Numbered from the stretch's first letter, positions 35,438 to 44,433 are shown. The stretch: DNA of 64,000 nt from SHZL01 sp963784425 (GCA_963784425.1 CAWARM010000006.1:124001-188000); one strand, 5' to 3'. Numbers and translations: made by a program. The notes: a model not told the origin generated them from the sequence alone.

Positions 35438-36556
35438 ATGAAAATCGGTGTGCCAAAGGAAATCAAGAATCACGAGTATCGCGTCGGGCTGGTGCCTGCT
35501 TCCGTGCGCGAGCTCACCATGCGCGGACATGATGTATTTGTCCAGACCAGGGCAGGTGAAGGCATAGGCGTGCTCGACAGCGACTATGTCGCCGCTGGCG
35601 CTGTGATCCTGCAGGAAGCCGCCGAGGTTTTTGACGTTGCCGAAATGATCGTCAAGGTAAAGGAACCGCAGGCACAGGAGCGGGCCATGCTGGAAGAGCG
35701 CCATACCCTGTTTACCTACCTGCACCTTGCGCCGGATCCGGAGCAGACCCGGGACCTGGTAAAGAGCGGCGCCACCTGCATTGCCTATGAGACCGTGACC
35801 GACTCGTCGGGCCAGCTGCCCCTGCTTGCACCCATGTCCGAAGTCGCAGGCCGCCTGTCCATCCAGGCAGGTGCCTGGTGCCTGGAAAAAGCGCACGGCG
35901 GATCGGGTGTACTGCTCGGCGGCGTGCCGGGTGTGGCCCCCGCCAAGGTCATGATCATTGGCGGCGGCACAGTGGGCTTTAATGCCTGCCAAATGGCGGT
36001 AGGCATGGGTGCCCGCGTGGTCGTGCTGGATCGCAGCATCCGCGTGCTGCGTCACTTTGATGCAGTCTTTTCCGCCCGGCTGGAAACCGTGTTTTCCAGT
36101 GCAGATGCCATCGAACGGCATATCACCGACGCCGACCTGGTGATTGGTGGCGTGCTGGTACCGGGAGCCGCCGCGCCCAAGCTGGTCACGCGCGAACATC
36201 TTGGCCTGATGAAGCGGGGTTCCGTGCTGGTGGATGTGGCGATCGACCAGGGAGGGTGTTTCGAAACATCCCACGCGACCACCCACGCTGAACCAACCTA
36301 CATCGTCGATGGCATTGTGCATTATTGCGTGGCCAATATGCCCGGTGCCGTGCCCCGTACTTCGACCTTTGCCCTGAACAATGCCACCCTGCCTTTTGCC
36401 ATTGCGCTCGCGGACAAGGGCGCCAAGCAGGCCATGCTGGACGATCCGCACTTGCTGCAAGGCCTCAATGTGCATCGCGGCATGGTGACTTATGAGGGCG
36501 TGGCCCGCGACCTGGGTTACGAACACGTGCCTGCCCTGGAGGCGCTGGAAGATTAA
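35438..36556 (+). CDS. ald: Alanine dehydrogenase
   Basis: A 372-residue NAD-dependent enzyme interconverting L-alanine and pyruvate plus ammonia. N-terminal MKIGVPKEIKNHEYRVGL with the substrate Arg and Lys, conserved VKVKEPQ, TYLHLA and the Rossmann motif VMIIGGGTVGFNACQMAVGMG. Length as expected. CAGGAG precedes the ATG by seven bases. The divergent Lrp-type gene is its likely regulator. It supplies or removes alanine for the omega-aminotransferase encoded 4 kb downstream. Confidence 0.97.
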   Translation: MKIGVPKEIKNHEYRVGLVPASVRELTMRGHDVFVQTRAGEGIGVLDSDYVAAGAVILQEAAEVFDVAEMIVKVKEPQAQERAMLEERHTLFTYLHLAPDPEQTRDLVKSGATCIAYETVTDSSGQLPLLAPMSEVAGRLSIQAGAWCLEKAHGGSGVLLGGVPGVAPAKVMIIGGGTVGFNACQMAVGMGARVVVLDRSIRVLRHFDAVFSARLETVFSSADAIERHITDADLVIGGVLVPGAAAPKLVTREHLGLMKRGSVLVDVAIDQGGCFETSHATTHAEPTYIVDGIVHYCVANMPGAVPRTSTFALNNATLPFAIALADKGAKQAMLDDPHLLQGLNVHRGMVTYEGVARDLGYEHVPALEALED

Positions 36557-36622
36557 GCCTGTTTCCGCTAGAGTGTCATCCGGGTGTCTATTTTAATTAA
36601 CAAGCATTGAGCAAACTGCAGG

Positions 36623-37171
36623 ATGAACGACCAGGTCGGCGGGCAACTCAAAGCGATCAGGACGGCTTTTGGACTCAGCCAGCGTGAACTTGCCAAGCGC
36701 TCGGGAGTAACCAACGGCATGATCTCGCTGATAGAGCAGAACAAGGTCAGCCCTTCGGTGGGCTCCCTGCAGAAAATCCTTTCGGCATTTCCCATGACGC
36801 TGGCGGAATTTTTTACCCGGGACATGCGCGGACCGGATGACATCGTGTTTCGCGCTGCCGACCTGCCGGACCTGGCCACCGGGGCCATCGAATACCGCCT
36901 GGTGGCAGCCACGCGACAGGATCGCAAGATGTCCATACTGAGTGAAGTCTATGCCGCCGGTGCAGACACCGGTGAAGACTTGCTCATGCATGCCGGGGAA
37001 GAAGGCGGCGTCATCGTGGCGGGTGAACTTGAGCTGACGGTTGCCGGGAAATCATGGGTCCTTGGTGCCGGCGATGCGTATTATTTTGACAGCCGCCTGC
37101 CACACCGCTTTCGCAACACGGGCGCTGTGCCGGCCAGGCTGGTCAGTGCCAATACACCGCCCAGCATTTGA
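36623..37171 (+). CDS. puuR: XRE-family regulator with cupin domain (PuuR-like)
   Basis: A 182-residue regulator: N-terminal HTH (LKAIRTAFGLSQRELAKRSG, then SLIEQNKVSPSVGSLQKIL) and C-terminal cupin (LLMHAGEEGGVIVAGELELT, DAYYFDSRLPHRFRNTG). This is the PuuR architecture; PuuR represses putrescine-utilisation genes and is relieved by putrescine. Agmatinase and a PuuA-like ligase follow directly, supporting the name. The upstream AT-rich stretch TCTATTTTAATTAAC is a possible operator. Confidence 0.9.
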   Translation: MNDQVGGQLKAIRTAFGLSQRELAKRSGVTNGMISLIEQNKVSPSVGSLQKILSAFPMTLAEFFTRDMRGPDDIVFRAADLPDLATGAIEYRLVAATRQDRKMSILSEVYAAGADTGEDLLMHAGEEGGVIVAGELELTVAGKSWVLGAGDAYYFDSRLPHRFRNTGAVPARLVSANTPPSI

Positions 37172-37199
37172 ACCCTGACCTTATTCGGAAACATCAGAC

Positions 37200-38094
37200 A
37201 TGACCCTGGCCATTTACCGCAATCCTTTCACCTTCCTCGAAGCTCCCTGGTATCGGGACCTGCCCGATGCCGATGTCGTAATCAGCGGAATCCCGTTTGA
37301 CCTGGCAACCTCCGGCCGCGCCGGTGCGCGCTCGGGGCCGGGTGCGATCCGTCAGGCTTCCGCCAACCTGGTGTGGGACAGTCCGCGCTGGCCCTGGGAT
37401 TTTGAGCTGGGTGAACGGCTGAAGATTGCCGACGCGGGTGACATCGATTTCCCCTACGGTGAACCGCAACTGGCCACCGATGCCATCCAGGCGTTTGCGC
37501 GCAACTTGCTGGATGCCGGCAAGACCATGCTGTCCTTCGGCGGCGACCACTACGTGACGCTACCGCTGCTGCGCGAGCATGCCCGCAAGCACGGGCCGCT
37601 GGCCCTGCTGCATTTTGATGCGCATACCGACACCTACCACGATGGCACCACGTTCGATCACGGCTGCATGTTTCATCACGCCATGACGGAAGGCTTGTTG
37701 TTGCCCGAACATTCAGTGCAGGTGGGTATTCGCACCACCTATATCGTATGCAGGCCATCCGTTTACCGTGCTGGATGCCTCCTGGGTTAATGAGACGTCG
37801 GCCAGGAAAGTCATCGAGCGCATCCGCGAAATCATCGCTGACCGGCCGGTCTACCTGACGTTTGATATCGACTGCCTGGATCCGGCTTTTGCACCGGGCA
37901 CCGGCACACCCGTGGCTGGCGGGCTGACTTCCGATCGGGCCACCCAAATCATTCGCGGGCTAAAGGGCCTGGACATTCGCGGCATGGACGTAGTGGAGGT
38001 TGCGCCGGCGTATGACCATGCGGAAATAACCTCACTGGCGGCCGCAACACTGGCGCTGGAAATGCTGTACATCCTTGCAGAGAAATCATCATGA
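37200..38094 (+). pseudogene. speB: Agmatinase, frameshifted
   Basis: An arginase-fold enzyme cleaving agmatine to putrescine and urea. The first frame (37200-37790) has GGDHYVTLP and HFDAHTDTYHDG manganese sites; the second (through 38094) has LTFDIDCLDPAFAPGTGTPV and MDVVEVAPAYD. Register is lost near 37741-37755: dropping one base in TATCGTATGCAGG gives TTYIDAGHPFTVLDASWVNE, matching agmatinases. All catalytic motifs are otherwise intact. The stop overlaps the puuA-like ATG by four bases. Real mutation or sequencing error cannot be told. Confidence 0.9.
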
Positions 38095-39437
38095 GCTTTG
38101 ACGTTCTGAAAACCTGGCTGGAAGACAACAAGATAACCGAGATCGAGTGCCTGGTCCCTGACATGGCCGGCGTTGCCCGTGGCAAGATTACGCCCGCAAA
38201 AAAATACGTGCGCGAAGAAAGCATGCGCCTGCCTGAGGCCCTGTTTGCACAAACGGTAACAGGTGACTGGCCGGACGATGAATACGATGAAATCATCGAC
38301 CCCGCCGAGATCGACATGATGGTGTTGCCCGATACCGGCACCGTGCGCTTTGTTCCCTGGGCGGTTGAACCCACTGCCCAGATCATCCACGATTGTTTCT
38401 ACCGCGATGGTTCCCCGGTGCCGCTGGCGCCACGCAACGTGCTCAAGCGGGTATTGCAACTCTTCACGGATGAAGGCTGGCGACCCGTGGTCGCGCCGGA
38501 ACTGGAATTTTTCCTCACGGATATCAACAAGGACCCGGACTATCCACTGGTGCCGCCGATAGGCCGCAGCGGACGCAGGGAAACTGCGCGCCAGTCCTAT
38601 GGCATTGATGCGGTAAACGAGTTCGACCCGCTGTTTGAGCAGATGTATGACTACAGTGAAGCACAGCGCCTGTCCATTGACACACTGATCCACGAAGATG
38701 GCGCAGCCCAGATGGAGATCAACTTCGAGCACGGCGATGCACTCGAATTGGCCGACCAGGTGTTCCTGTTCAAGCGCACCGTGCGCGAAGCCGCGCAGAA
38801 GCACAATTGTTTTGCCACCTTCATGGCCAAGCCGATGGAGCGGGAACCGGGCTCGGCCATGCACGTGCACCAAAGTGTCGTTTCAATGGAAACGGGCAAG
38901 AATATTTTTACCTCAAAGAACGGCAAACCTTCCAATCTGTTTTACCAGTTTATCGGTGGCCAACAGAAATACATGAACGCTGCCGTGCCGTTTTTTGCAC
39001 CCAACATCAATTCCTACCGCCGCCTGACACCGGGCGGCTCTGCCCCGATCAATTCGCATTGGGCGGAAGACAACCGCTCGGTGGGACTGCGCATTCCGGG
39101 ATCAGACGGGCAGAACCGCCGCATCGAGCACCGTGTCAGCGGCGCCGACGTCAATCCCTACCTGGCATTTGCAGCCATGCTGGCGACCGGCTACATGGGC
39201 ATCAAGAACAAGATCAAGCCTACCCCCAAGGTGACCGGCAGCGCACATTATCTGAAACAGGATCTGCCGCGCACCATCGAGGAAGGCTTCCGTTACCTGG
39301 ACGACTGCCCCGAGCTGATTGAAATTCTTCACCCGCGGTTCATTGCCGCTTACAAGGCAGTGAAAATGACCGAGCATGGCAGCTTCCAGAAGGTCATCAG
39401 TTCCTGGGAGCGGGAGTTCCTGCTGCTGAACGTTTGA
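38091..39437 (+). CDS. puuA: Glutamine synthetase-family gamma-glutamylputrescine synthetase
   Basis: A 448-residue member of the glutamine synthetase fold. Motifs: PELEFFLTDINKD, the metal/ammonium region QMEINFEHGDALELAD, the ATP-site KPMEREPGSAMHVHQS, NSYRRLTPGGSAP and the C-terminal adenylation-region-like RIEHRVSGADVNPYLAFAAM. The set and its neighbours match PuuA, which ligates glutamate to putrescine. ATGA overlap with speB. Downstream Puu genes (oxidase, dehydrogenase, hydrolase) are not in this window, so the pathway is incomplete here. Confidence 0.9.
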   Translation: MSFDVLKTWLEDNKITEIECLVPDMAGVARGKITPAKKYVREESMRLPEALFAQTVTGDWPDDEYDEIIDPAEIDMMVLPDTGTVRFVPWAVEPTAQIIHDCFYRDGSPVPLAPRNVLKRVLQLFTDEGWRPVVAPELEFFLTDINKDPDYPLVPPIGRSGRRETARQSYGIDAVNEFDPLFEQMYDYSEAQRLSIDTLIHEDGAAQMEINFEHGDALELADQVFLFKRTVREAAQKHNCFATFMAKPMEREPGSAMHVHQSVVSMETGKNIFTSKNGKPSNLFYQFIGGQQKYMNAAVPFFAPNINSYRRLTPGGSAPINSHWAEDNRSVGLRIPGSDGQNRRIEHRVSGADVNPYLAFAAMLATGYMGIKNKIKPTPKVTGSAHYLKQDLPRTIEEGFRYLDDCPELIEILHPRFIAAYKAVKMTEHGSFQKVISSWEREFLLLNV

Positions 39438-39468
39438 GGCCTGGTGATATTGGTGAACCGTATTCGAC

Positions 39469-39882
39469 TTGGGGGCGCGAGCTGCGGCCGATATCTCTTC
39501 CCAGGAGACGCCGTAATTACGTTGCTGGTGAATACGTGCCGGGGGCCAGGGAGCGGTGAGTTCTTTCGGGACACGCTGCAAGTACATCCTTGTAAGCTCC
39601 TCGCCAGCATCCCTGCTGGCGACGGTCCCGAAAGAACTCCCCCCTCCCTGTCCTCGGATGCTTGGTGCCGGGACGCACTTCTACCGGAAAGCGCAAGTTG
39701 GAACGGCCCTGCGGTGCCACAGCGACAAGCAAACCGGGGCGGGGAGCCTTTTCCGGGAGTGTATGCGGCAGGGATGCCGCATCCAAGCCTACAGGGATCG
39801 TATTCACGGCGTCTCCCGGGAAAGGGTACCGGCGACGGGTTGCGCCCCCATGCTGAACAAAGGCATAGGCTCGCGCCCCCAA
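39469..39882. repeat. Composite of nested stem-loop elements
   Basis: Outer arms TTGGGGGCGCGAGC (39469-39482) and reverse complement (39869-39882). The left end continues as GCTGCGGCCGATATCTCTTC, shared with 9667-9711. Inside lie element C (arms GAGTTCTTTCGGGAC, 39558-39572 and 39625-39639, internal stems TACA-TCCT-TGTA and GCCAGC-ATCCCT-GCTGGC) and element D (arms CCTTTTCCGGGAG at 39747-39759 and 39813-39825, internal TATGCGGC-AGGGA-TGCCGCAT). The 657-bp space between puuA and the porin holds these and no gene. Confidence 0.82.
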
Positions 39883-40094
39883 CTGGTGCGACTGCCATCC
39901 TGCTGCACCACGGTGGGTGAGGCCCGTCACTCTCGTTGGGTGTTGCTTTCTGCTTAAGCTCCTGAAATAAAACCCGTTTCCCCGCTTGGCACAAGCCTTG
40001 CTTTTAATCTGTGTAGCGAGGGTTTGCGGTTGGGGAATAAACGCGTTTTTTATTGACGACCAAAAAGCCGGCCGGACCGGCAGGGAGTGTGGGT

Positions 40095-40805
40095 GTGAAA
40101 GGATGGATCAAGGTGGGTGCGGTGGCATTACTGGCAATGGTTTCGTCCATTGCGCTGGCGGGATTTTCCGGGACTGCGACGCTGACCTCGGATTATGACT
40201 ACCGCGGAATATCCCAGACAGACAGCCATCCGGCGCTGCAGGGCAGCGTGTTGTACAACACGGATATTGGTTTCTATGCCTCGGCATGGGGATCCTCGCT
40301 GGATTGGGGTCCGGACAGTGACGCAAACGTCGAAATCGATTATTTCGGCGGGTTTACACGAGAGTTCGGCGATAGCGGGTTGAACTGGGATCTCGGCGTA
40401 CTGGCTTACACTTATCCCGGTTTGAGCAGCGCCAATTTCGTCGAGTACTACGGCGGGTTGGTGTATGGAGGGTTCAATATCAAGGCGTCCTACTCGGATG
40501 ACTTTGCCGGTGTGGGCGAGAGTGGTTGGTACATCAACGGCGGCTATACCTGGAAGTCGGCGGGTGGATTCAGCGCTTTTGTCTACGGGGGCTATAGTTT
40601 CGGCAATGCCTTTGATGCCAACACGGGTCCGGCCATAGGCTTTCCGGCGTACTGGAACTACGGCGTGGGCGTGGGCTATACCGCCGATCACCTGTATGTT
40701 GAGTTCAAGGGCGTCGGCACCGATCAGAAGGATCCATACAAGGTGAGCAGCGGCGTCTTTGCCAATGACCTTCGCGCATTGATCACGGTAACCGTGTCTT
40801 TTTGA
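40095..40805 (+). CDS. TorF-family outer-membrane protein (gcw_chp)
   Basis: A 236-residue secreted beta-barrel protein: signal peptide (KVGAVALLAMVSSIALA), then the family signature FSGTATLTSDYDYRGISQTD and alternating aromatic strands to a C-terminal Phe (ALITVTVSF). This is the gcw_chp/TorF putative porin family. I chose GTG 40095, with GGGAG seven bases upstream and a clean signal peptide; other frames start at TTG 40053. Placed before the aminotransferase, it could admit amine or amino-acid substrates, but that is inference. Confidence 0.87.
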   Translation: MKGWIKVGAVALLAMVSSIALAGFSGTATLTSDYDYRGISQTDSHPALQGSVLYNTDIGFYASAWGSSLDWGPDSDANVEIDYFGGFTREFGDSGLNWDLGVLAYTYPGLSSANFVEYYGGLVYGGFNIKASYSDDFAGVGESGWYINGGYTWKSAGGFSAFVYGGYSFGNAFDANTGPAIGFPAYWNYGVGVGYTADHLYVEFKGVGTDQKDPYKVSSGVFANDLRALITVTVSF

Positions 40806-40820
40806 AATCCGCCCAACAAA

Positions 40821-40863
40821 GTTGAAATTCAACTGGAATTGATACCCGAACGTTCAATATAAT
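40821..40863 (+). promoter_or_regulatory. Palindrome and consensus -10 upstream of the aminotransferase
   Basis: GTTGAAATTCAAC (40821-40833, perfect palindrome around A/T) lies 24 bases before TATAAT (40858-40863). No good -35 exists at 17 bp spacing (GGAATT), which suggests an activator binding the palindrome. Start codon at 40909. Confidence 0.4.
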
Positions 40864-40908
40864 AGACGGCTGTGATCTCACCAGCCGTTTGTTATTGAGG
40901 ACTTGTCC

Positions 40909-42231
40909 ATGACTGTTTCCGCCGCCGCACTGAATGCCTACTGGATGCCGTTCACGGCTAATCGTGATTTCAAGAAAAAACCCCGCATCATCGTCGGTGC
41001 TGCAGGCCACTATTACCAGACCGATGACGGGCGCAAGGTCTACGATACGTTTTCCGGCCTGTGGACGTGTGGGCTTGGGCACTGCCATCCGAAAATCGTC
41101 GAAGCAGTGCAAAAGCAGGTAGCGACGCTGGACTATGCCATGGGCTTCCAGGCCGGGCACGACAAGGTTTTTGAACTGGCGGAAAAGGTCGTCGCGCTGG
41201 CGCCGGAACCGTTCAAACAGATTTTCTTCACCAATTCCGGTTCGGAATCCGTTGATACGGCGTTGAAAATTGCGCTGGCGTACCACCGCTCCAAAGGTGA
41301 GGGTCACCGCACCCGCCTGATCGGGCGCGAGCGCGGCTACCATGGCGTGAATTTCGGCGGCATGTCGGTGGGTGGTATGTCGCCCAATCGCAGGGCGTTT
41401 GGCTCCAGCCTGTTAGGAGCTGTAGACCACATGCGCCACACCTGGGACCTTGAGCACGGTGCGTTTTCACGTGGTCAGCCGCAGTGGGGCGCGCACCTGG
41501 CCGATGACCTGGAGCGCCTGGCAGCTCTGCATGATGGTGGCAACATCGCCGCGGTCATTGTCGAGCCGGTCGCCGGTTCCACCGGAGTATTGCCGCCACC
41601 TGTGGGCTACCTTGAGAAACTGCGCGCCATTTGTGACAAGTACGGCATCCTGCTCATATTTGATGAAGTCATCACCGCCTTCGGCCGGGTGGGCGATGCA
41701 TTCGGCGCCCAGCGCTTTGGGGTCAACCCGGACATCATCACCATGGCCAAGGGCCTGACCAATGGCGTTATTCCCATGGGCGCCGTCATGGTGCAGGAGC
41801 ATGTGTACCAGGCATTCATGCAGGGACCTGAATCGGCCATTGAACTGTTTCACGGCTACACCTATTCGGGCCATCCCGTGGCTGCCGCGGCCGGTATTGC
41901 CACCATGGGCGTTTACGCAGAAGAAGGCACGTTTGCACAGTCGCGTTCGCTTGAAGGTCATTTCGAAAACGTGTTGCATTCGCTGGCTGATCACCCGTTG
42001 GTCAAGGACGTACGCAACTTTGGCTTGATGGGCGCAGTGGAGCTCGAATCCCGGGCCGGAGCGCCCGGTGCACGCGGGCTCGAGGTTCACAAGAAATGTT
42101 TCTGGGAAGAAGACATGATGATTCGCAATGGTGCGGATACGCTGCAGTTCTCACCCTTCCTGAATTCGAAACCGGATGACCTGGCCATGATGGTGGAAAA
42201 GATTCGCCGCGTGCTGGATGGCTTGCAATAA
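40909..42231 (+). CDS. Class III omega-aminotransferase (beta-alanine:pyruvate type)
   Basis: A 440-residue PLP enzyme. Conserved motifs: WTCGLGHCHPKIVEA, FFTNSGSESVDTALK, YHGVNFGGMSVGG, LIFDEVITAFGRVG and TMAKGLTNGVIPMGAV with the Schiff-base Lys (about residue 286). The set matches omega-amino acid:pyruvate aminotransferases, which turn beta-alanine into malonate semialdehyde while forming alanine. The MmsA gene 21 bases downstream oxidises the product, and ald recycles alanine. ATG 40909 follows GAGG; a TTG at 40903 is in frame. Confidence 0.92.
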   Translation: MTVSAAALNAYWMPFTANRDFKKKPRIIVGAAGHYYQTDDGRKVYDTFSGLWTCGLGHCHPKIVEAVQKQVATLDYAMGFQAGHDKVFELAEKVVALAPEPFKQIFFTNSGSESVDTALKIALAYHRSKGEGHRTRLIGRERGYHGVNFGGMSVGGMSPNRRAFGSSLLGAVDHMRHTWDLEHGAFSRGQPQWGAHLADDLERLAALHDGGNIAAVIVEPVAGSTGVLPPPVGYLEKLRAICDKYGILLIFDEVITAFGRVGDAFGAQRFGVNPDIITMAKGLTNGVIPMGAVMVQEHVYQAFMQGPESAIELFHGYTYSGHPVAAAAGIATMGVYAEEGTFAQSRSLEGHFENVLHSLADHPLVKDVRNFGLMGAVELESRAGAPGARGLEVHKKCFWEEDMMIRNGADTLQFSPFLNSKPDDLAMMVEKIRRVLDGLQ

Positions 42232-42252
42232 ACCGCCGCAGAGGATGACACC

Positions 42253-43782
42253 ATGAATACGAAAGCTGCACATGCCCTATCGACTGTCGAGATGGTGGGG
42301 CATTTCATCAATGGCCGGCAGGTGGCCGGAGCGGGGCGCAGCCAGGATGTCTTCAACCCCGCAACTGGACAAGTGGTCCGGCAGGTGGTGCTGGCCAGCA
42401 AAGCTACGGTCGAGGAGGCCATCGCTGCTGCGGCAGCGGCATTTCCGGAATGGCGCAACACGCCGCCGCTGAAGCGGGCGCGCATCATGTTCCGCTTCAA
42501 GGAATTACTTGAGCAGAATGCCGACCGCGTGGCGGCCCTGATCACCGAGGAGCACGGCAAGGTGCTGAACGATGCGCACGGAGAATTCATGCGCGGAGTG
42601 GAGATTGTTGAATATGCCTGTGGTGCACCGCAATTGCTCAAGGGCGAGCACAGCAAGAACGTAGGCCCCGCCATCGACAGCTGGAGTGAATTCCAGCCGC
42701 TGGGAGTGGTTGCTGGTATTACCCCATTCAATTTCCCGGCCATGGTGCCCATGTGGATGTACCCCATGGCCATCGTGTGTGGCAATACCTTCGTGCTCAA
42801 GCCGTCCGAGCGTGATCCTTCAGCGTCCCTGTTGATTGCCGCCCTGTTGCAGGAAGCCGGCCTGCCCGATGGCGTGTTCAACGTGGTCAACGGCGACAAG
42901 GAAGCGGTTGACACCTTGCTGCATGACAGCCGGGTGCAGGCCGTTTCATTTGTCGGCTCAACCCCGGTGGCCGAATACATTTACCGCACCGGTACAGCGA
43001 ATGGCAAACGGGTACAGGCACTGGGCGGGGCCAAGAACCACGCCATCGTGATGCCGGACGCGGACATGGACAATACGGTTTCAGCCCTGATGGGCGCAGC
43101 CTATGGTTCCTGTGGTGAACGCTGCATGGCCATCTCGGTGGTGGTTGCCGTGGGCGAGGAAACGGCCGACACGCTGGTGGGAAAACTCAAGCTGCAGCTT
43201 GCCGGGATGAAAGTAGGTGCCGGTTGCGATAACAGCAACGACATGGGTCCGCTGATCACCAGGCCGCACTGTGACAAAGTCCGGGGCTACGTTGATCTTG
43301 GCGTGGAGGAAGGCGCGGAGCTCGTGGTCGATGGCCGTGGACTGAGTGTGCCCGGAAACGAGAGCGGATTTTTCCTCGGCGCCACCTTGTTTGACCGGGT
43401 TCGCCCCAACATGAAGATTTACCGCGACGAAATTTTTGGCCCCGTGCTGTGCGTGGTCCGGGTCAACAGCATGCAGGCTGCCATGGACCTGATTGACGAC
43501 CATGAATACGGCAACGGCACCTGCATCTTCACCCGCGATGGAGAGGCAGCCCGTTATTTCAGCGATAACATCCGGGTGGGCATGGTGGGCATCAACGTGC
43601 CGTTACCCGTACCGGTGGCCTATCACAGTTTTGGCGGCTGGAAGCGCTCGCTGTTTGGCGACCTGTCTGCCTATGGCCCCGATTCCATCCGCTTTTACAC
43701 TCGGCGCAAGACCATTACGCAACGCTGGCCATCTGGCGGCGTGCGGGAAAAGGCGAAGTATACGTTTCCGAGTAATAGTTAG
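42253..43782 (+). CDS. mmsA: (Methyl)malonate-semialdehyde dehydrogenase
   Basis: A 509-residue CoA-acylating aldehyde dehydrogenase. GHFINGRQVAG start, ITPFNFPAMVPMWM, FVLKPSERDP, FVGSTPVAEYIY and AYGSCGERCMAIS with the catalytic Cys (about residue 290) are the MmsA signature. It converts malonate or methylmalonate semialdehyde to acetyl- or propionyl-CoA. It is in an operon with the aminotransferase. Slightly longer C-terminus than usual (EKAKYTFPSNS). The stop overlaps the convergent pduO gene by four bases. Confidence 0.95.
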   Translation: MNTKAAHALSTVEMVGHFINGRQVAGAGRSQDVFNPATGQVVRQVVLASKATVEEAIAAAAAAFPEWRNTPPLKRARIMFRFKELLEQNADRVAALITEEHGKVLNDAHGEFMRGVEIVEYACGAPQLLKGEHSKNVGPAIDSWSEFQPLGVVAGITPFNFPAMVPMWMYPMAIVCGNTFVLKPSERDPSASLLIAALLQEAGLPDGVFNVVNGDKEAVDTLLHDSRVQAVSFVGSTPVAEYIYRTGTANGKRVQALGGAKNHAIVMPDADMDNTVSALMGAAYGSCGERCMAISVVVAVGEETADTLVGKLKLQLAGMKVGAGCDNSNDMGPLITRPHCDKVRGYVDLGVEEGAELVVDGRGLSVPGNESGFFLGATLFDRVRPNMKIYRDEIFGPVLCVVRVNSMQAAMDLIDDHEYGNGTCIFTRDGEAARYFSDNIRVGMVGINVPLPVPVAYHSFGGWKRSLFGDLSAYGPDSIRFYTRRKTITQRWPSGGVREKAKYTFPSNS

Positions 43783-44329
43783 CGCTTATCCCCATGCACC
43801 CACAGTACTTCCGCCCCGCCATCGGCACGGGCCAGCACACGGGCGATGACAAACAGGAAATCGGACAAGCGGTTCAGGTAGCGTATTGAGGCTGGATTTA
43901 TGTCTTGCTCATGTGCAAGGCTGATGACACGCCGTTCCGCGCGACGGGCGATGGTGCGGGCGAGGTGGCAGCGCGCTGCCGCTTCTGAACCGCCCGGCAG
44001 GATGAAGTCCTTGAGCGGTGGCAAGTCGTCGTTGAAACTGTCGAGATCGCGTTCCAGCGCGTCAACATAGGCATCCGGAATCAGCGTGGTGCCGGGCATG
44101 CACAGCTCGCCGCCGAGGTCGAACAACTCGTGTTGGATTCGCACCAGGCAGTTGCGAATGTTTTGGCCAGGTCCGCCATGAGCAGGAAACCCACGGCACT
44201 GTTGAGTTCGTCCACGGTGCCATAGGCTTCAACCCGCAGGTCGTCCTTGCTTACGCGCGAACCGTCACCCAGGCCTGTGCTACCCGAGTCGCCGGTGCGC
44301 GTATAGATTTTTGACAAACGATTTCCCAT
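43779..44329 (-). pseudogene. pduO: Cob(I)alamin adenosyltransferase (PduO/MMAB type), frameshifted
   Basis: ATP:cob(I)alamin adenosyltransferase making adenosylcobalamin. N-terminal half has KIYTRTGDSGSTGLGDGSRV (ATP-binding) and AYGTVDELNSAVG; the C-terminal half has FILPGGSEAAARCHLARTI and RRAERRV. The frame breaks at a run of four T on the plus strand (44161-44164): adding one base gives DLAKNIRNCLVRIQHEL, the expected continuation. So here a base is missing, opposite to the other breaks in this window. It would support methylmalonyl-CoA mutase downstream of MmsA products. Confidence 0.9.
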
Positions 44330-44355
44330 GACGGGATTGTAACTTAAGTGAGATT

Positions 44356-44401
44356 GGGGTCAGAGAACCATTTCCCAAAAGGGAAAAGGTTCTCTGACCC
44401 C
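44356..44401. repeat. REP-like perfect palindrome (GGGGTCAGAGAACC arms)
   Basis: A 46-bp perfect hairpin: outer arms GGGGTCAGAGAACC (44356-44369) and GGTTCTCTGACCCC (44388-44401), inner arms TTTCCC/GGGAAA, loop AAAA. GGGGTCAGA-type palindromes are typical of REP sequences moved by RAYT transposases; no RAYT gene is in the window. It separates the pduO and YgjP genes. Confidence 0.85.
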
Positions 44402-44433
44402 TGCTGCTACCTGATGGGATTGTACGAGGTTTA

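Noticed and set aside
35420..36526. 368-codon open frame antisense to alanine dehydrogenase
   Set aside because: Its composition (His, Gly, Gln-rich) is that of a shadow; ald is full length and motif-complete.
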